27,905 nucleotides of DNA from CALDTK01 sp041744755 (GTDB lineage Bacteria > Bacteroidota > Bacteroidia > Chitinophagales > Saprospiraceae), in the NCBI GenBank assembly GCA_041744755.1, contig JBGTKC010000048.1:1-27905 (forward strand), given 5' to 3'. The notes beneath the pieces were generated by a model. That model saw nothing but the letters and a program-made list of their open reading frames with translations, did not search any database and was not told the DNA's origin. The stretch's first letter is position 1; every line of letters starts with the position of its first letter. Made by a program: the position numbers and the translations under genes. This document shows, piece by piece, positions 1-7,337 of the stretch.

Positions 1-1056
1 GTTGAGCGAGACAAACTCGACGGTATCGCCGAGGTCATAACCCCACAGACCGGCATTGCTCGACAGGACCACGGCGTACTGCTCTCCGAGTTGTACGTCG
101 GCTAGAGAGTGTCGCGTGGGCTTTTCGAGGTGCGCCTCAGCCAGCGGGACGAACTCGAAGTAGATCCCGGAATCGACGTTGAGTAACAGGCCCTCCCCCG
201 GCTCCCCGTCCTGGAATGCGATGAAGCCCTCCGAGGCCGGGTAGGTTTCGACGCTCGCTACCCTACCGCCGATCAGCTGCTCGAGTTGCGGGCGGTAGGG
301 CTCGTAGTTGACGCCGCCGTAGACGAACATCGAGAAGTTGGGGAAGACCTCGAGGATGGTCGTTTTGCCGGACACGGCCAGCACGCGTTCGAAGTACATC
401 TGGACCCAGGGCGGGATGCCGGAAATGAGCCTGAGGTCCTGCCCAATGGTCTCGGCCACGATGGCGTCGAGCTTCGCCTCCCAGTCCTCTATGCAATTGG
501 TCGCGTAGCTCGGGAGTTGGTCGCGCTTGAGCCAGTCCGGCACCATGTGGTTCGAGATACCGCTGAGACGCCCGCCGGGGATACCATTCTTCTCATGCAG
601 CTCCGGACTGCCCGACAAAAAGATCATCTTGCCGTCGAGCCACTCGCCGTGTCCTGCGCGGCCGTAATAATTAAAGAGCGCATTGCGGGCCGTACCGAAG
701 TGATTCGGGACGCTGTCCGGCGTGATCGGGATGTACTTCACCCCGGAGGTCGTCCCGGAGGTCTTCGCGAGATAGGCAGGCTTGCCAGGCCAGAGCACGT
801 CGGCCTCCCCGGCCGCTACTCTATCGAACCAAGGTTTGAGCCCTTCGTAATCGCGCACCGGCACGTGCTTGACGAGCGCCGCGTGACTATCGACGTAGCC
901 GAGGCCGTGCTCCTGACCGAATTTAGTTTTGCGACCTTTCTCGCGCAGGTAGCTGAGGATTCGGGCCTGGGATTCGAGGGCATTTCTGGCTTTCGCCAAA
1001 ACTCTCGAGCGCGTCCACTTAGCCGCCGGGTAAAGGAGTTTACTCTTCCACGCCAT
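1..1056 (-). CDS. GH3 family acyl-adenylating protein, C-terminus cut by window edge
   Basis: An open frame of 352 codons runs without a stop from the ATG at 1056 to the left edge, so the C-terminal part of a family that usually has about 500 residues is missing. The protein begins MAWKSKLLYP. It carries the adenylate-forming P-loop-like motif KTSGTTSG at about residues 98-105, followed by VKYIPITPDS. Later segments such as SGIPPWVQMYFERVL and PNFSMFVYGGVNYEPY are typical of GH3 proteins. Plant GH3 enzymes join amino acids to jasmonate or auxin. The substrate of bacterial members is not established, so I infer only ATP-dependent acyl activation. It lies 67 bp downstream of the lolA-like gene on the same strand and may have its own promoter. 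Codons 19-23 (VLAKA) are an exact copy of the dispersed 15-mer. The start was chosen as the first ATG before the conserved N-terminus; an overlapping ATG at 1109 is in another frame. Confidence 0.88.
   Translation of the reverse strand, partial: MAWKSKLLYPAAKWTRSRVLAKARNALESQARILSYLREKGRKTKFGQEHGLGYVDSHAALVKHVPVRDYEGLKPWFDRVAAGEADVLWPGKPAYLAKTSGTTSGVKYIPITPDSVPNHFGTARNALFNYYGRAGHGEWLDGKMIFLSGSPELHEKNGIPGGRLSGISNHMVPDWLKRDQLPSYATNCIEDWEAKLDAIVAETIGQDLRLISGIPPWVQMYFERVLAVSGKTTILEVFPNFSMFVYGGVNYEPYRPQLEQLIGGRVASVETYPASEGFIAFQDGEPGEGLLLNVDSGIYFEFVPLAEAHLEKPTRHSLADVQLGEQYAVVLSSNAGLWGYDLGDTVEFVSLN
988..1002 (-). repeat. 15-mer copy, exact (GH3 gene)
   Basis: GTTTTGGCGAAAGCC on minus, in the same sense as the GH3 gene, encoding VLAKA at codons 19-23. 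Confidence 0.95.
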
Positions 1057-1111
1057 GAGGTAAAGGTGGGGCCGGGCAAGGGTTTGAGACAGGCTAGCGC
1101 GCGGAGCACGT

Positions 1112-1119
1112 CGAACCTA
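1112..1119 (-). promoter_or_regulatory. Possible -7 element TAGGTTCG for the GH3 gene
   Basis: On the minus strand TAGGTTCG fits the Bacteroidota -7 pattern TAnnTTTG with one C for T, the same form seen upstream of sucA and DUF4293 here. It lies between the lolA stop and the GH3 ATG and would give a leader of about 50 nt. No clear -33 TTTG is visible, so this is tentative. Confidence 0.3.
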
Positions 1120-1123
1120 CCTC

Positions 1124-1816
1124 CTACAGCCGCATGTCCTCCACCCTGACCCCGGGCTTCGACTTCGCATCGAAGACAAATGTGGACGCCGGGACAGTGG
1201 TCCCGATCTTGACGTTGGTCATCGTGAGCGTGTACCGCGAGCCGTCCTTGTTGAAGATCGCGACGCTGTAGATCTCCTTTTTCGCCGCGTCATACGTGAG
1301 GCGCATTTTAGAGAATTCACTCGCGCGATCTAGCGGCTTGAACTCGATCTGCTTCATCTCCTTGCCGGAGACCTTGGTCGTGCCCGCCATCGCGTAGTCG
1401 AACTTGCCGCTGTCGTACATGTCGAGGATGTCCTGCGGGCGCGTGAAGCCCATGCCCGAACCATCGCCCTCGGCGGCGTCGTAGACCTGGACCTCCTTAT
1501 TTTCGGGTAGGTAGAGCCACATCGTCTTCCCATCCGAAGTGATCTCCTGTCCGGCGAACTTGATGTAGTACTGTTCTCCCTTCTGGATGATGCGACCCTT
1601 CTGTACCTCGGCGGGGGCTTCGGCCATCTTGATCTCGAGACTTACCTCCGCGTCGAGCGTACCGGCGTCCGTGTATTTGGCGCGTAGTACCTGGAGGTCC
1701 TTCTTGGCGGCAGGGTCTTTTTGAGCGAGCGCTTCACCGCCGAAGAGATTGGGACTGAGGGCCAGGAAAAGGGCCGTAATAAGGGAGGTGGCCAGGGTGG
1801 ACGTGGGATTGCGCAT
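1124..1816 (-). CDS. LolA-like outer-membrane lipoprotein carrier protein
   Basis: The protein has 230 residues, a usual LolA length. Residues 1 to about 32 form a signal peptide with a long hydrophobic stretch (LITALFLALSPNLF) ending near EALAQ, so the mature protein is periplasmic. The body shows the LolA/LolB-like beta pattern: RIIQKGEQYYIKFAGQEITSDGKTMWLYLPENKEV (here split as GRIIQKGEQYYIKF and then TMWLYLPENKEVQVY), followed by a closing strand VPASTFVFDA. LolA carries lipoproteins from the LolCDE exporter across the periplasm to the outer membrane. Bacteroidota often have a LolA-like gene directly after ftsK, as here (442 bp downstream, same strand). The family assignment is from fold-level sequence features; orthology to proteobacterial LolA is not proven. 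Confidence 0.8.
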   Translation of the reverse strand: MRNPTSTLATSLITALFLALSPNLFGGEALAQKDPAAKKDLQVLRAKYTDAGTLDAEVSLEIKMAEAPAEVQKGRIIQKGEQYYIKFAGQEITSDGKTMWLYLPENKEVQVYDAAEGDGSGMGFTRPQDILDMYDSGKFDYAMAGTTKVSGKEMKQIEFKPLDRASEFSKMRLTYDAAKKEIYSVAIFNKDGSRYTLTMTNVKIGTTVPASTFVFDAKSKPGVRVEDMRL

Positions 1817-1841
1817 AGGTGTCGTGAGTACGGTCGCAAGG

Positions 1842-1849
1842 AAAACGTA
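1842..1849 (-). promoter_or_regulatory. Possible -7 element TACGTTTT for the lolA-like gene
   Basis: TACGTTTT on the minus strand differs from TAnnTTTG at the last base. Its position would put transcription start about 20 nt before the lolA-like ATG. There is no convincing -33 element. Low confidence. Confidence 0.22.
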
Positions 1850-1895
1850 CGAACGGGGCGGGAGTAACGGGGCGGGGTGTTAACGAGAGGTTTTT

Positions 1896-1937
1896 GGCGG
1901 GGGGCCTCCGGCGGGGGGCCTCCGGCGGGGGGCCTGC
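1896..1937. repeat. Three tandem 14-bp G-rich units
   Basis: The unit GGCGGGGGGCCTCC occurs at 1896-1909 and 1910-1923, and a third copy with one change (GGCGGGGGGCCTGC) is at 1924-1937. It is followed directly by two copies of GGCGCTGCTG (1938-1947 and 1951-1960). The plus strand has three G6 runs plus further G runs nearby, so a G-quadruplex is possible. The array sits upstream of the lolA-like promoter region. Confidence 0.9.
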
Positions 1938-2182
1938 GGCGCTGCTGTGCGGCGCTGCTGAGCGGGGGTGCCTTGCTGACGTTTCCGCGGCGCTTACGCA
2001 CCCCGTAATTGAACTGTCGCACCTACGGCGCGTAGGCTACAGTGAACATCAAAAGAATCATTCATCTGAAGCGGTCGGCACGGCACTCTCGACACGCTAG
2101 TCGGGCGGCTCCACGAGCAGACATCACCGCACAGTATCTCCATGTCCTCCATGCACCCCATCGTCCATGTCGGATCCAACAA

Positions 2183-2213
2183 GGTGCGCAGCGCCGACTG
2201 AATTCTGCGCACC
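2183..2213 (-). terminator. Hairpin downstream of ftsK, possible terminator
   Basis: Perfect 9-bp inverted repeat GGTGCGCAG (2183-2191) / CTGCGCACC (2205-2213) with a 13-nt loop, about 45 nt after the ftsK stop. On the minus strand it is followed by TTGTTGG, which is a poor U-tract. It may end ftsK transcription or be part of a dispersed element. Confidence 0.35.
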
Positions 2214-2240
2214 TCTGCGGCCTCCGCGCCTCTTTGAGAA
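2201..2240. repeat. CTCTGCG-type quasi-periodic element
   Basis: The segment reads CTGCGCACCTCTGCGG then CCTCCGCGCCTCTTTGAG, a succession of near-repeats of CTCTGCG. Similar low-complexity stretches, read on the other strand as AAAGAGGCGCGGAGG and so on, are recalled from intergenic DNA of many environmental bacteria. The resemblance is from memory; origin and function are unknown. Confidence 0.35.
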
Positions 2241-2258
2241 ATCTCTATTGAGCAAAGC

Positions 2259-4883
2259 TCAATTCCCCTCATAAAAAAGATCCAGCATATGCTCCAGCTC
2301 CAGGATGTCCCGCACCATGACCTCCCGCGGCTTAGACCCCCGGGCCTCTCCGACGATGCCGAGCATGCACAACTGGTCCATAATACGACCGGCGCGGTTG
2401 AAGCCGACCTCCATCCTTCTTTGGAGTAGGGAGGTAGATCCTACGAGATTGTCCACTACCACGTGGGCCGCCTCCCGCAACTTTTCGTCCGCCGACTCGA
2501 CCGTGAGGCGCTCCGCAGACTGTGCATTGTCCTCCTCGCCGATGTACTCCGGCAGCATGTACGGAGCGTAGAAGCCCTGCTGCTCGCCGATGAAGTCCAG
2601 GACCCCATCCACCTCGGGCGTGTCGACGAAGGCGCACTGTACGCGGACGTTGTCGGTGCCCTGCGAGAGCAGCATGTCGCCCTGGCCGACGAGTTGCTCG
2701 GCGCCACTGCTGTCGAGGATCGTACGACTGTCGATGAGGCTCGTCACTCGGAAGGCGAGGCGCGCCGGGAAGTTGGCCTTAATGGCACCGGTGATGATCT
2801 TGACCGACGGACGTTGCGTGGCGATGATCAGGTGCATCCCCACGGCCCGCGCCAGCTGCGCGATCCTGGCAATCGGCAGTTCGATCTCCTTGCCGGCCGT
2901 CATGATGAGGTCCGCAAACTCGTCGATGATCATCACGATGTACGGCAGGAACTTGTGCCCGTCATTCGGATTGAGGCGCCGCTCGCTAAACTTCTGGTTG
3001 TACTCCACGATGTTGCGCACGCCGGCTGCCTTGAGCAACTTGTAGCGCTCGTCCATCTCGATCACGAGGGAGTTGAGCGTATTGATGACCTTTTTGTTCT
3101 CCGTAATGATGGATTCCTCCTGGCCGGGCATCAGGGTGAGGAAGTGATTCTCTAGGCGCGAGTAGAGCGAGAGCTCGACCTTCTTTGGGTCCACCAGCAC
3201 GAGCTTCACCTCGGCGGGGTGCTGCTTGTAGAGCAGGCTCATGATGATGGTGTTGATGCCGACGGACTTACCCTGTCCGGTCGCACCGGCGATGAGCAGG
3301 TGAGGCATCTTGGCCAGGTCCACCACGAGCGTCTCGTTCTGGATCGTCTTCCCGAGCGCAATTGGGAGCGCCATCTTCGCCTTGCGGAACTTGTCCGAGT
3401 TGAGCACGTCCCGCAGGGCCACCATCTGGCGACTCTTGTTCGGGACCTCGATCCCGATCGAGCCACGGCCCGGGATCGGCGCGATGATGCGGATGCCGAG
3501 CGCACTTAGGCTCAGGGCAATGTCGTCGGAGATGTTGCGGAACTTCGAGATCCGCACCCCCGGCGCCGGCACGATCTCATACAGCGTGATCGTCGGGCCG
3601 ACAGTTGCCGCGATGCTCACGATCTCCAGACCGAAGCTGCGGAGGCTCTCGACGATCTGGATCTTGTTGTCGTGCAACTCCTGCGGACTCACGGGCTCGC
3701 CGATGTCCGGGTATTTGGTCAGCAAGCTGATCTCAGGATAGCGGTAGTCACGCAGGTCGAGTTTCGGGTCGTAGGGGCCTTGTTCTTCGGCCTCGTGCTC
3801 GGCCTCGGCGGCGAGGATGTCGCGGACGTTGTCACCGGGCTTAGCGGCAAAACTCGCCGGAATCGCTCCGGTGGCTTCGGGGTCGAGCAGGTCTCCGTCC
3901 TCGTCGACGTCGTCTTCGTCGCCCTTGGCGTAGGTGACCTCCATCGCGATGTCGTCCGGGTCGATCGGGCTCGCTGTCCTCTTGGGGGCGGCTTGCGCCA
4001 AAACCCCTTCCGAGAGGTCGAACGTGAGGGAGTCCTCTGCGCTCATGTCCTCTCCTTCGAACGGTGCCTCCGGGTCGAGTTCCAACTGCAGGCCACGTTT
4101 TGCGAAAGCGGCATCGTCGACATCGGGCTCGTCGGCCACCTCGAGATCGTCTTCGTAGGAGACGATCGTGCTCGCGCCCTTCTTGGTCGTCGTCTTGCTG
4201 CTCGTAGCCGCTTTTGGCTGAGGGGCCTCACCGTCCCCGGAGCGACCCTGCAGCCGACCGACCAGATTGAGGACCCCGCCCGGAATCGCCGCTTTAAACT
4301 CTACCCTATCGAGCAATTGCCCACTGCGAATCTCATCTAGCGAAGGATCGAAGATCCAGACCACGAGCAGCACGATGACCAGCGCAATCAGCAGCAGCAT
4401 CCCCGGCACGCCGATCAAACTCTCCAGCGAACTCGCCACCAGGTAGCCATACGCGCCACCTACGGGAAAGTCAACCATCTGGAACAAAAAGGCCAGCATG
4501 ATCGACAGGCCCATCAAGCCGGCCAGTCCCCAGCGCAGTTGTCGTTGCAGCTTGACCAGCGGTCGGCGCTGCAGGATCGCGAGGCCCGTGATGCCGAGCA
4601 AATAGACGAATAAAAAGCTGGTGGCCCCGAAGCCATTGAAGAAAGCCGTATGCGCGCTGATAGCGCCCAGTGGCCCGAGCCAGTTGGCCACCTCGACATC
4701 TTGAAACAGGATGCCCCACCCGTAGGTAAGCACCCCGTCGGCGTCGGCCTTCCAGGTGAACAGGTAGGAGATGAAGGCGAGCGCTAGGTAAAGCGACACC
4801 GTCAGCGCGACGACGCCGGTGATCTTGCGGTAGCGGTCGTCGCGGTCGGACTTCTCGCCGGTGGTTTTTCGGCTGGTCGCCAT
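2259..4883 (-). CDS. ftsK: DNA translocase FtsK/SpoIIIE
   Basis: The protein has 874 residues. Four to five membrane segments lie at about 21-45, 70-103, 117-137, 143-150 and 160-177. They are followed by an acidic low-complexity linker (about 215-370) and the RecA-like motor. The alpha/beta motor domain carries Walker A GATGQGKS at 533-540 and Walker B VMIIDEFADL at 650-659, followed by IATQRPSV. The C-terminal winged-helix gamma domain (about 790-874, LLQRRMEVGFNRAGRIMDQL) in relatives reads polarity sequences and contacts XerCD. FtsK sits at the division septum and pumps DNA so that chromosome dimers can be resolved at dif. The ATG at 4883 follows an in-register promoter candidate. The linker holds a one-mismatch copy of the dispersed 15-mer (residues VLAQA, 294-298) and a second decayed copy (AFAKR, 259-263). 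A hairpin ATTGAGC-AAA-GCTCAAT (2247-2263) overlaps the stop codon. Confidence 0.97.
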   Translation of the reverse strand: MATSRKTTGEKSDRDDRYRKITGVVALTVSLYLALAFISYLFTWKADADGVLTYGWGILFQDVEVANWLGPLGAISAHTAFFNGFGATSFLFVYLLGITGLAILQRRPLVKLQRQLRWGLAGLMGLSIMLAFLFQMVDFPVGGAYGYLVASSLESLIGVPGMLLLIALVIVLLVVWIFDPSLDEIRSGQLLDRVEFKAAIPGGVLNLVGRLQGRSGDGEAPQPKAATSSKTTTKKGASTIVSYEDDLEVADEPDVDDAAFAKRGLQLELDPEAPFEGEDMSAEDSLTFDLSEGVLAQAAPKRTASPIDPDDIAMEVTYAKGDEDDVDEDGDLLDPEATGAIPASFAAKPGDNVRDILAAEAEHEAEEQGPYDPKLDLRDYRYPEISLLTKYPDIGEPVSPQELHDNKIQIVESLRSFGLEIVSIAATVGPTITLYEIVPAPGVRISKFRNISDDIALSLSALGIRIIAPIPGRGSIGIEVPNKSRQMVALRDVLNSDKFRKAKMALPIALGKTIQNETLVVDLAKMPHLLIAGATGQGKSVGINTIIMSLLYKQHPAEVKLVLVDPKKVELSLYSRLENHFLTLMPGQEESIITENKKVINTLNSLVIEMDERYKLLKAAGVRNIVEYNQKFSERRLNPNDGHKFLPYIVMIIDEFADLIMTAGKEIELPIARIAQLARAVGMHLIIATQRPSVKIITGAIKANFPARLAFRVTSLIDSRTILDSSGAEQLVGQGDMLLSQGTDNVRVQCAFVDTPEVDGVLDFIGEQQGFYAPYMLPEYIGEEDNAQSAERLTVESADEKLREAAHVVVDNLVGSTSLLQRRMEVGFNRAGRIMDQLCMLGIVGEARGSKPREVMVRDILELEHMLDLFYEGN
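3990..4004 (-). repeat. 15-mer copy, one mismatch (ftsK linker)
   Basis: On the minus strand GTTTTGGCGCAAGCC, one base different from GTTTTGGCGAAAGCC. It encodes VLAQA in the unstructured acidic linker of FtsK. Confidence 0.75.
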
Positions 4884-4936
4884 AGTGTTTCTCGTTTCTC
4901 GACACTCGGCGACCTAACTCGTCCGCGCGCTACCCA

Positions 4937-4944
4937 CAAACATA
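4937..4944 (-). promoter_or_regulatory. Probable -7 element TATGTTTG of ftsK
   Basis: TATGTTTG on the minus strand is an exact match to the Bacteroidota -7 consensus TAnnTTTG. It lies about 53 nt before the ftsK ATG, giving a leader near 48 nt. The would-be spacer and -33 region is occupied by an inverted repeat GGCGCC (4949-4954 and 4965-4970), and no clear -33 TTTG is seen. The hairpin could be a regulator site; that is inference. Confidence 0.42.
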
Positions 4945-5082
4945 ACCGGCGCCTTCCCGCCGGCGGCGCCAGGTCATATGAAAGATATCTATGTGATGAG
5001 AAATCACCGCATCCGGGTACGAACAAAGGGTTACGGCGCCACGTCATAGCCAGACGTCCATCCCGCCTTCAACTATAGTCCC

Positions 5083-5340
5083 ATGAGCCAGTCCCGCATC
5101 TCCGTCGACATCAGTCTCTACCCCCTACACGCCGACTACAAGGCCCCGATCCTCCAATTCATCAGCAAGTTGCGAGAGGTCGAGGGCTGCGAGCTGCTCG
5201 CCAATCCCCTCAGTACCCAACTGTTCGGACCGTTTGACCTGGTCTGGGGCGCTCTCGGGCGCCTCCTTCCGGAGGTCTTCGGCCAGGACTTCAACAGCGT
5301 TGTCGTGCTAAAGGTCGTATCGGTCGACGTGAATGGGTAA
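5083..5340 (+). CDS. Small thiamine-binding-like protein (YkoF/DUF77 type)
   Basis: The protein has 85 residues and begins MSQSRISVDISLYPL. This opening beta strand, the LRxVxGxELLANPLSTQLFG segment and the closing VVVLKVVSVDV strand fit the single ferredoxin-like domain of the YkoF/Thiamine-BP superfamily. Members bind thiamine or its hydroxymethylpyrimidine part, often as dimers or tetramers in the cytoplasm. No thi genes are adjacent. It is divergent from ftsK and convergent with the M28 peptidase gene. The start is the only ATG that keeps the first strand. The function is inferred from family resemblance alone. Confidence 0.7.
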   Translation: MSQSRISVDISLYPLHADYKAPILQFISKLREVEGCELLANPLSTQLFGPFDLVWGALGRLLPEVFGQDFNSVVVLKVVSVDVNG

Positions 5341-5379
5341 GTGCGCCGTGGCCCACTAACCCCTGGTTGGAGATATTGT

Positions 5380-5394
5380 CGCTTTCGCTAAAAC
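5380..5394 (-). repeat. Degenerate 15-mer copy spanning the M28 stop codon
   Basis: On the minus strand GTTTTAGCGAAAGCG, two differences from the consensus. The G-to-A change at the sixth base makes the TAG stop of the M28 peptidase (5388-5390). May be coincidence, since two mismatches are allowed. Confidence 0.4.
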
Positions 5395-6608
5395 GTCAGC
5401 TTCTTGCGCAGCTTGCGCCCATCCCGGAGTACCAGGAGCTCCACGGTTTGGCCGGTCTCGTGCTCGCCGAGCGCCTCCATGTAGCCGTAGATGTCCCTGA
5501 TGTCCTTACTGGCAATCTTGAGGATCACATCCCCGCGCTGCAGTCCCGCCTTCTCGGCCGGCCGATCACTCAGGACGCCGTCGATCCGCAGTCCCGTGCC
5601 ACCGAAGACGTAATCCGGCATGACGCCCATCGTCACCTTGAAGCTGGTGAGATCCTCGGTGGACGTGTCTTTGGTTTTGGCGAAAGCCGGCGCCGCCGTC
5701 GGCAAGGCTCGCACGAGATCGTAGACCAGGTCCGCCAAAGTCCTCACACCGGGGAAGTTGATGAGCACCACGTCATCGTCGGGTTTGTGGTACTGCGGGT
5801 GTTGCCCGGTGAAGAAGTGCAGCACGGGCACGTCCTCGAGGTAGAAGCTTGCGTGATCGCTGGGGCCGAGGCCACTTTCGTGAAAACGGTAGGTGACGCG
5901 ACCGGCGTTGGCGCGGTCCAGGAGCTCGTGCCAGATGGGACTGGTACCGGCGCCATTGACGGCTAGCACTCCTTCGCCGGAAAGCCGCCCGACCATGTCG
6001 AAATTGAACATCGCCGCCAGGGGCGGCAGTCCGTCAGGCAGGTGCGCGGCTAGGTACTTTGACCCGATCAGTCCCATCTCCTCGGCGCCGAAGCCTACGA
6101 AGAGCAGATTATATTTCCGGAAGCCCTCGTCGGCCTTGAGTCGGGCAGCCAGATCGAGCATCACCGCCACCCCGCTCGCGTTGTCGTCGGCGCCGTTGTG
6201 CGGCGCAGGCTCGCCGATGTAGAGACTACCGCTTCCGCCAAAACCTAGGTGGTCGTAGTGCGCGCCAATGAGCACCGTACTCGCGGCTCCACGATCGAGG
6301 TAGCCGAGTACGTTGCTGGTGTACAGCGCCGGAGCGCTCTGGCCCCGTCCGTGCCCGCCCACCGTAATCGGGAAGCGCTGGTAGAAAGTGCCAGCATCGC
6401 CGATGCCCTCCAAACCGATTTGCTGCATCCGCGCCGCGACATATTCGGCAGCCTCATCGCCGAACCGACTCCCGGACGCGCGCCCACCCAACAAATCTGA
6501 GGCGAGATAGGCGATGTCTACCCGCAACTGGAGGTCCGGGGCGAGAGCTTGCGCCCCGAGCGCCGGGAAGAGCCCGGCGGCGAGTGCGAGTGCGAGAAGT
6601 AGACGCAT
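5388..6608 (-). CDS. Secreted M28 family Zn-peptidase with C-terminal PDZ domain
   Basis: The protein has 406 residues from the ATG at 6608. The reading frame extends to 6677, but the internal start is preferred because it places the signal peptide (MRLLLALALAAGLFPALGA) at the N-terminus. The M28 metal ligands are visible in order: H117 in GAHYDHLG, D142 in GADDNASG, the catalytic/ligand pair E176-E177 in GAEEMGLIGS, D204 in FNFDMVGR, and H274 in YHKPDDD. Residues about 325-406 form a PDZ domain (GVLSDRPAEKAGLQRGDVIL). M28 enzymes cleave amino acids or peptides from N-termini in the periplasm or outside the cell; the PDZ probably binds substrate or a partner. The linker between the two domains contains AFAKT (308-312), an exact 15-mer copy. 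It faces the GNAT gene divergently with a 48-bp gap. Confidence 0.92.
   Translation of the reverse strand: MRLLLALALAAGLFPALGAQALAPDLQLRVDIAYLASDLLGGRASGSRFGDEAAEYVAARMQQIGLEGIGDAGTFYQRFPITVGGHGRGQSAPALYTSNVLGYLDRGAASTVLIGAHYDHLGFGGSGSLYIGEPAPHNGADDNASGVAVMLDLAARLKADEGFRKYNLLFVGFGAEEMGLIGSKYLAAHLPDGLPPLAAMFNFDMVGRLSGEGVLAVNGAGTSPIWHELLDRANAGRVTYRFHESGLGPSDHASFYLEDVPVLHFFTGQHPQYHKPDDDVVLINFPGVRTLADLVYDLVRALPTAAPAFAKTKDTSTEDLTSFKVTMGVMPDYVFGGTGLRIDGVLSDRPAEKAGLQRGDVILKIASKDIRDIYGYMEALGEHETGQTVELLVLRDGRKLRKKLTF
5674..5688 (+). repeat. 15-mer copy, exact (M28 peptidase linker)
   Basis: GTTTTGGCGAAAGCC on plus. It is antisense to the peptidase gene, whose sense strand reads AFAKT exactly in the peptidase-PDZ linker. 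Confidence 0.95.
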
Positions 6609-6656
6609 GAGGAGGGAAAGCTTGGTGGGGGACTTCGGTTGCGCGTCCTTCGGGCC

Positions 6657-7148
6657 ATGAGCGCATCGGACCCACACTCACCCCCCTCCCCCGGACGCAT
6701 CGAGGTCCGCCGGGGCGAGACCGCCGACCTCGACGCGGTATTTGCGCTCGTCAAAGAACTCGCCGCATTCGAGCGCATGCCGGAGGAGGTGGCCACGTCG
6801 CCCGCGATCTATCGCGAGGACTTAGCCGAGGGCTGGTTCGAGTTGCTCGTCGCCGAGGACGCCCGCGGCGCGGTGGTCGGGGCAATGGTCTACTACTGGG
6901 CCTACTCCACGTGGAAAGGTCGCATGCTTTACCTCGAGGACTTCGTGGTAGCTCCGGACCAGCGGCGGAGGCGCGTCGGTGAGGCGCTGTGGGCGGCCCT
7001 CGTCGAGGCCGCGCAGGCGGGTGGCTGCACGAGCATCAAGTGGCAAGTCCTCGACTGGAACACGTCGGCGAAAGCTTTCTACACGAAGATGGGCGCCGAG
7101 ATGGAAGGCGGCTGGGAGAATGGGCGGCTGTGGCTGAAGGGGGTATAG
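6657..7148 (+). CDS. GNAT acetyltransferase of the spermidine/spermine (SSAT) type
   Basis: The protein has 163 residues from the ATG at 6657; an upstream in-frame ATG at 6639 would add only six residues that do not look conserved. The central block YYWAYSTWKGRMLYLEDFVV (about 79-98) closely resembles animal SSAT1/SSAT2. It is followed by the acetyl-CoA-binding loop QRRRRVGEAL (102-111) and the C-terminal SIKWQVLDWNTSAKAFYTKMGA block. The likely reaction is transfer of acetyl from acetyl-CoA to a primary amine such as a polyamine or thialysine. The substrate is inference. It acts in the cytoplasm as a dimer in relatives. It is a single-gene unit, divergent from the M28 peptidase and convergent with the polyprenyl synthetase. 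Confidence 0.87.
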   Translation: MSASDPHSPPSPGRIEVRRGETADLDAVFALVKELAAFERMPEEVATSPAIYREDLAEGWFELLVAEDARGAVVGAMVYYWAYSTWKGRMLYLEDFVVAPDQRRRRVGEALWAALVEAAQAGGCTSIKWQVLDWNTSAKAFYTKMGAEMEGGWENGRLWLKGV

Positions 7149-7337
7149 GGGGAGTGTCCTTCTTGCAGCCTCTTACTTTAGCTTTCTCGCAATCACCGCC
7201 CGTCGGTGGCGCACCCACAGACTCCCAGGCCCCGCCCTGGCCAGCTGTGATTTACGCGTCATGGTGGCCTAACGGTTCACGGGCGCAGCGGCTCAGATAG
7301 ATTGCCTCGGTTCAGCAGTTCACAGTGCGGCGACTAG

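Larger units (their letters stand above)
1960..2258. other. Non-coding spacer between ftsK and the lolA-like gene
   Basis: I see no convincing gene here. Short ORFs on both strands lack recognisable homology. Structures visible are an inverted repeat CCTACG-GCG-CGTAGG at 2022-2036, the hairpin at 2183-2213, and a CTCTGCG-like quasi-repeat at 2201-2240. Together with 1817-1959 this makes an unusually long gap for so compact a region. Confidence 0.6.

Noticed and set aside
286..1149. Long plus-strand ORF (287 codons) over the GH3 gene
   Set aside because: The minus strand carries a clear GH3 protein throughout. The plus-strand product has no recognisable domain and is a high-GC antisense artefact.
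1994..2272. 92-codon minus-strand ORF after ftsK
   Set aside because: It is generated by the CTCTGCG-like element and hairpins, with no recognisable domain, and it overlaps the ftsK stop.
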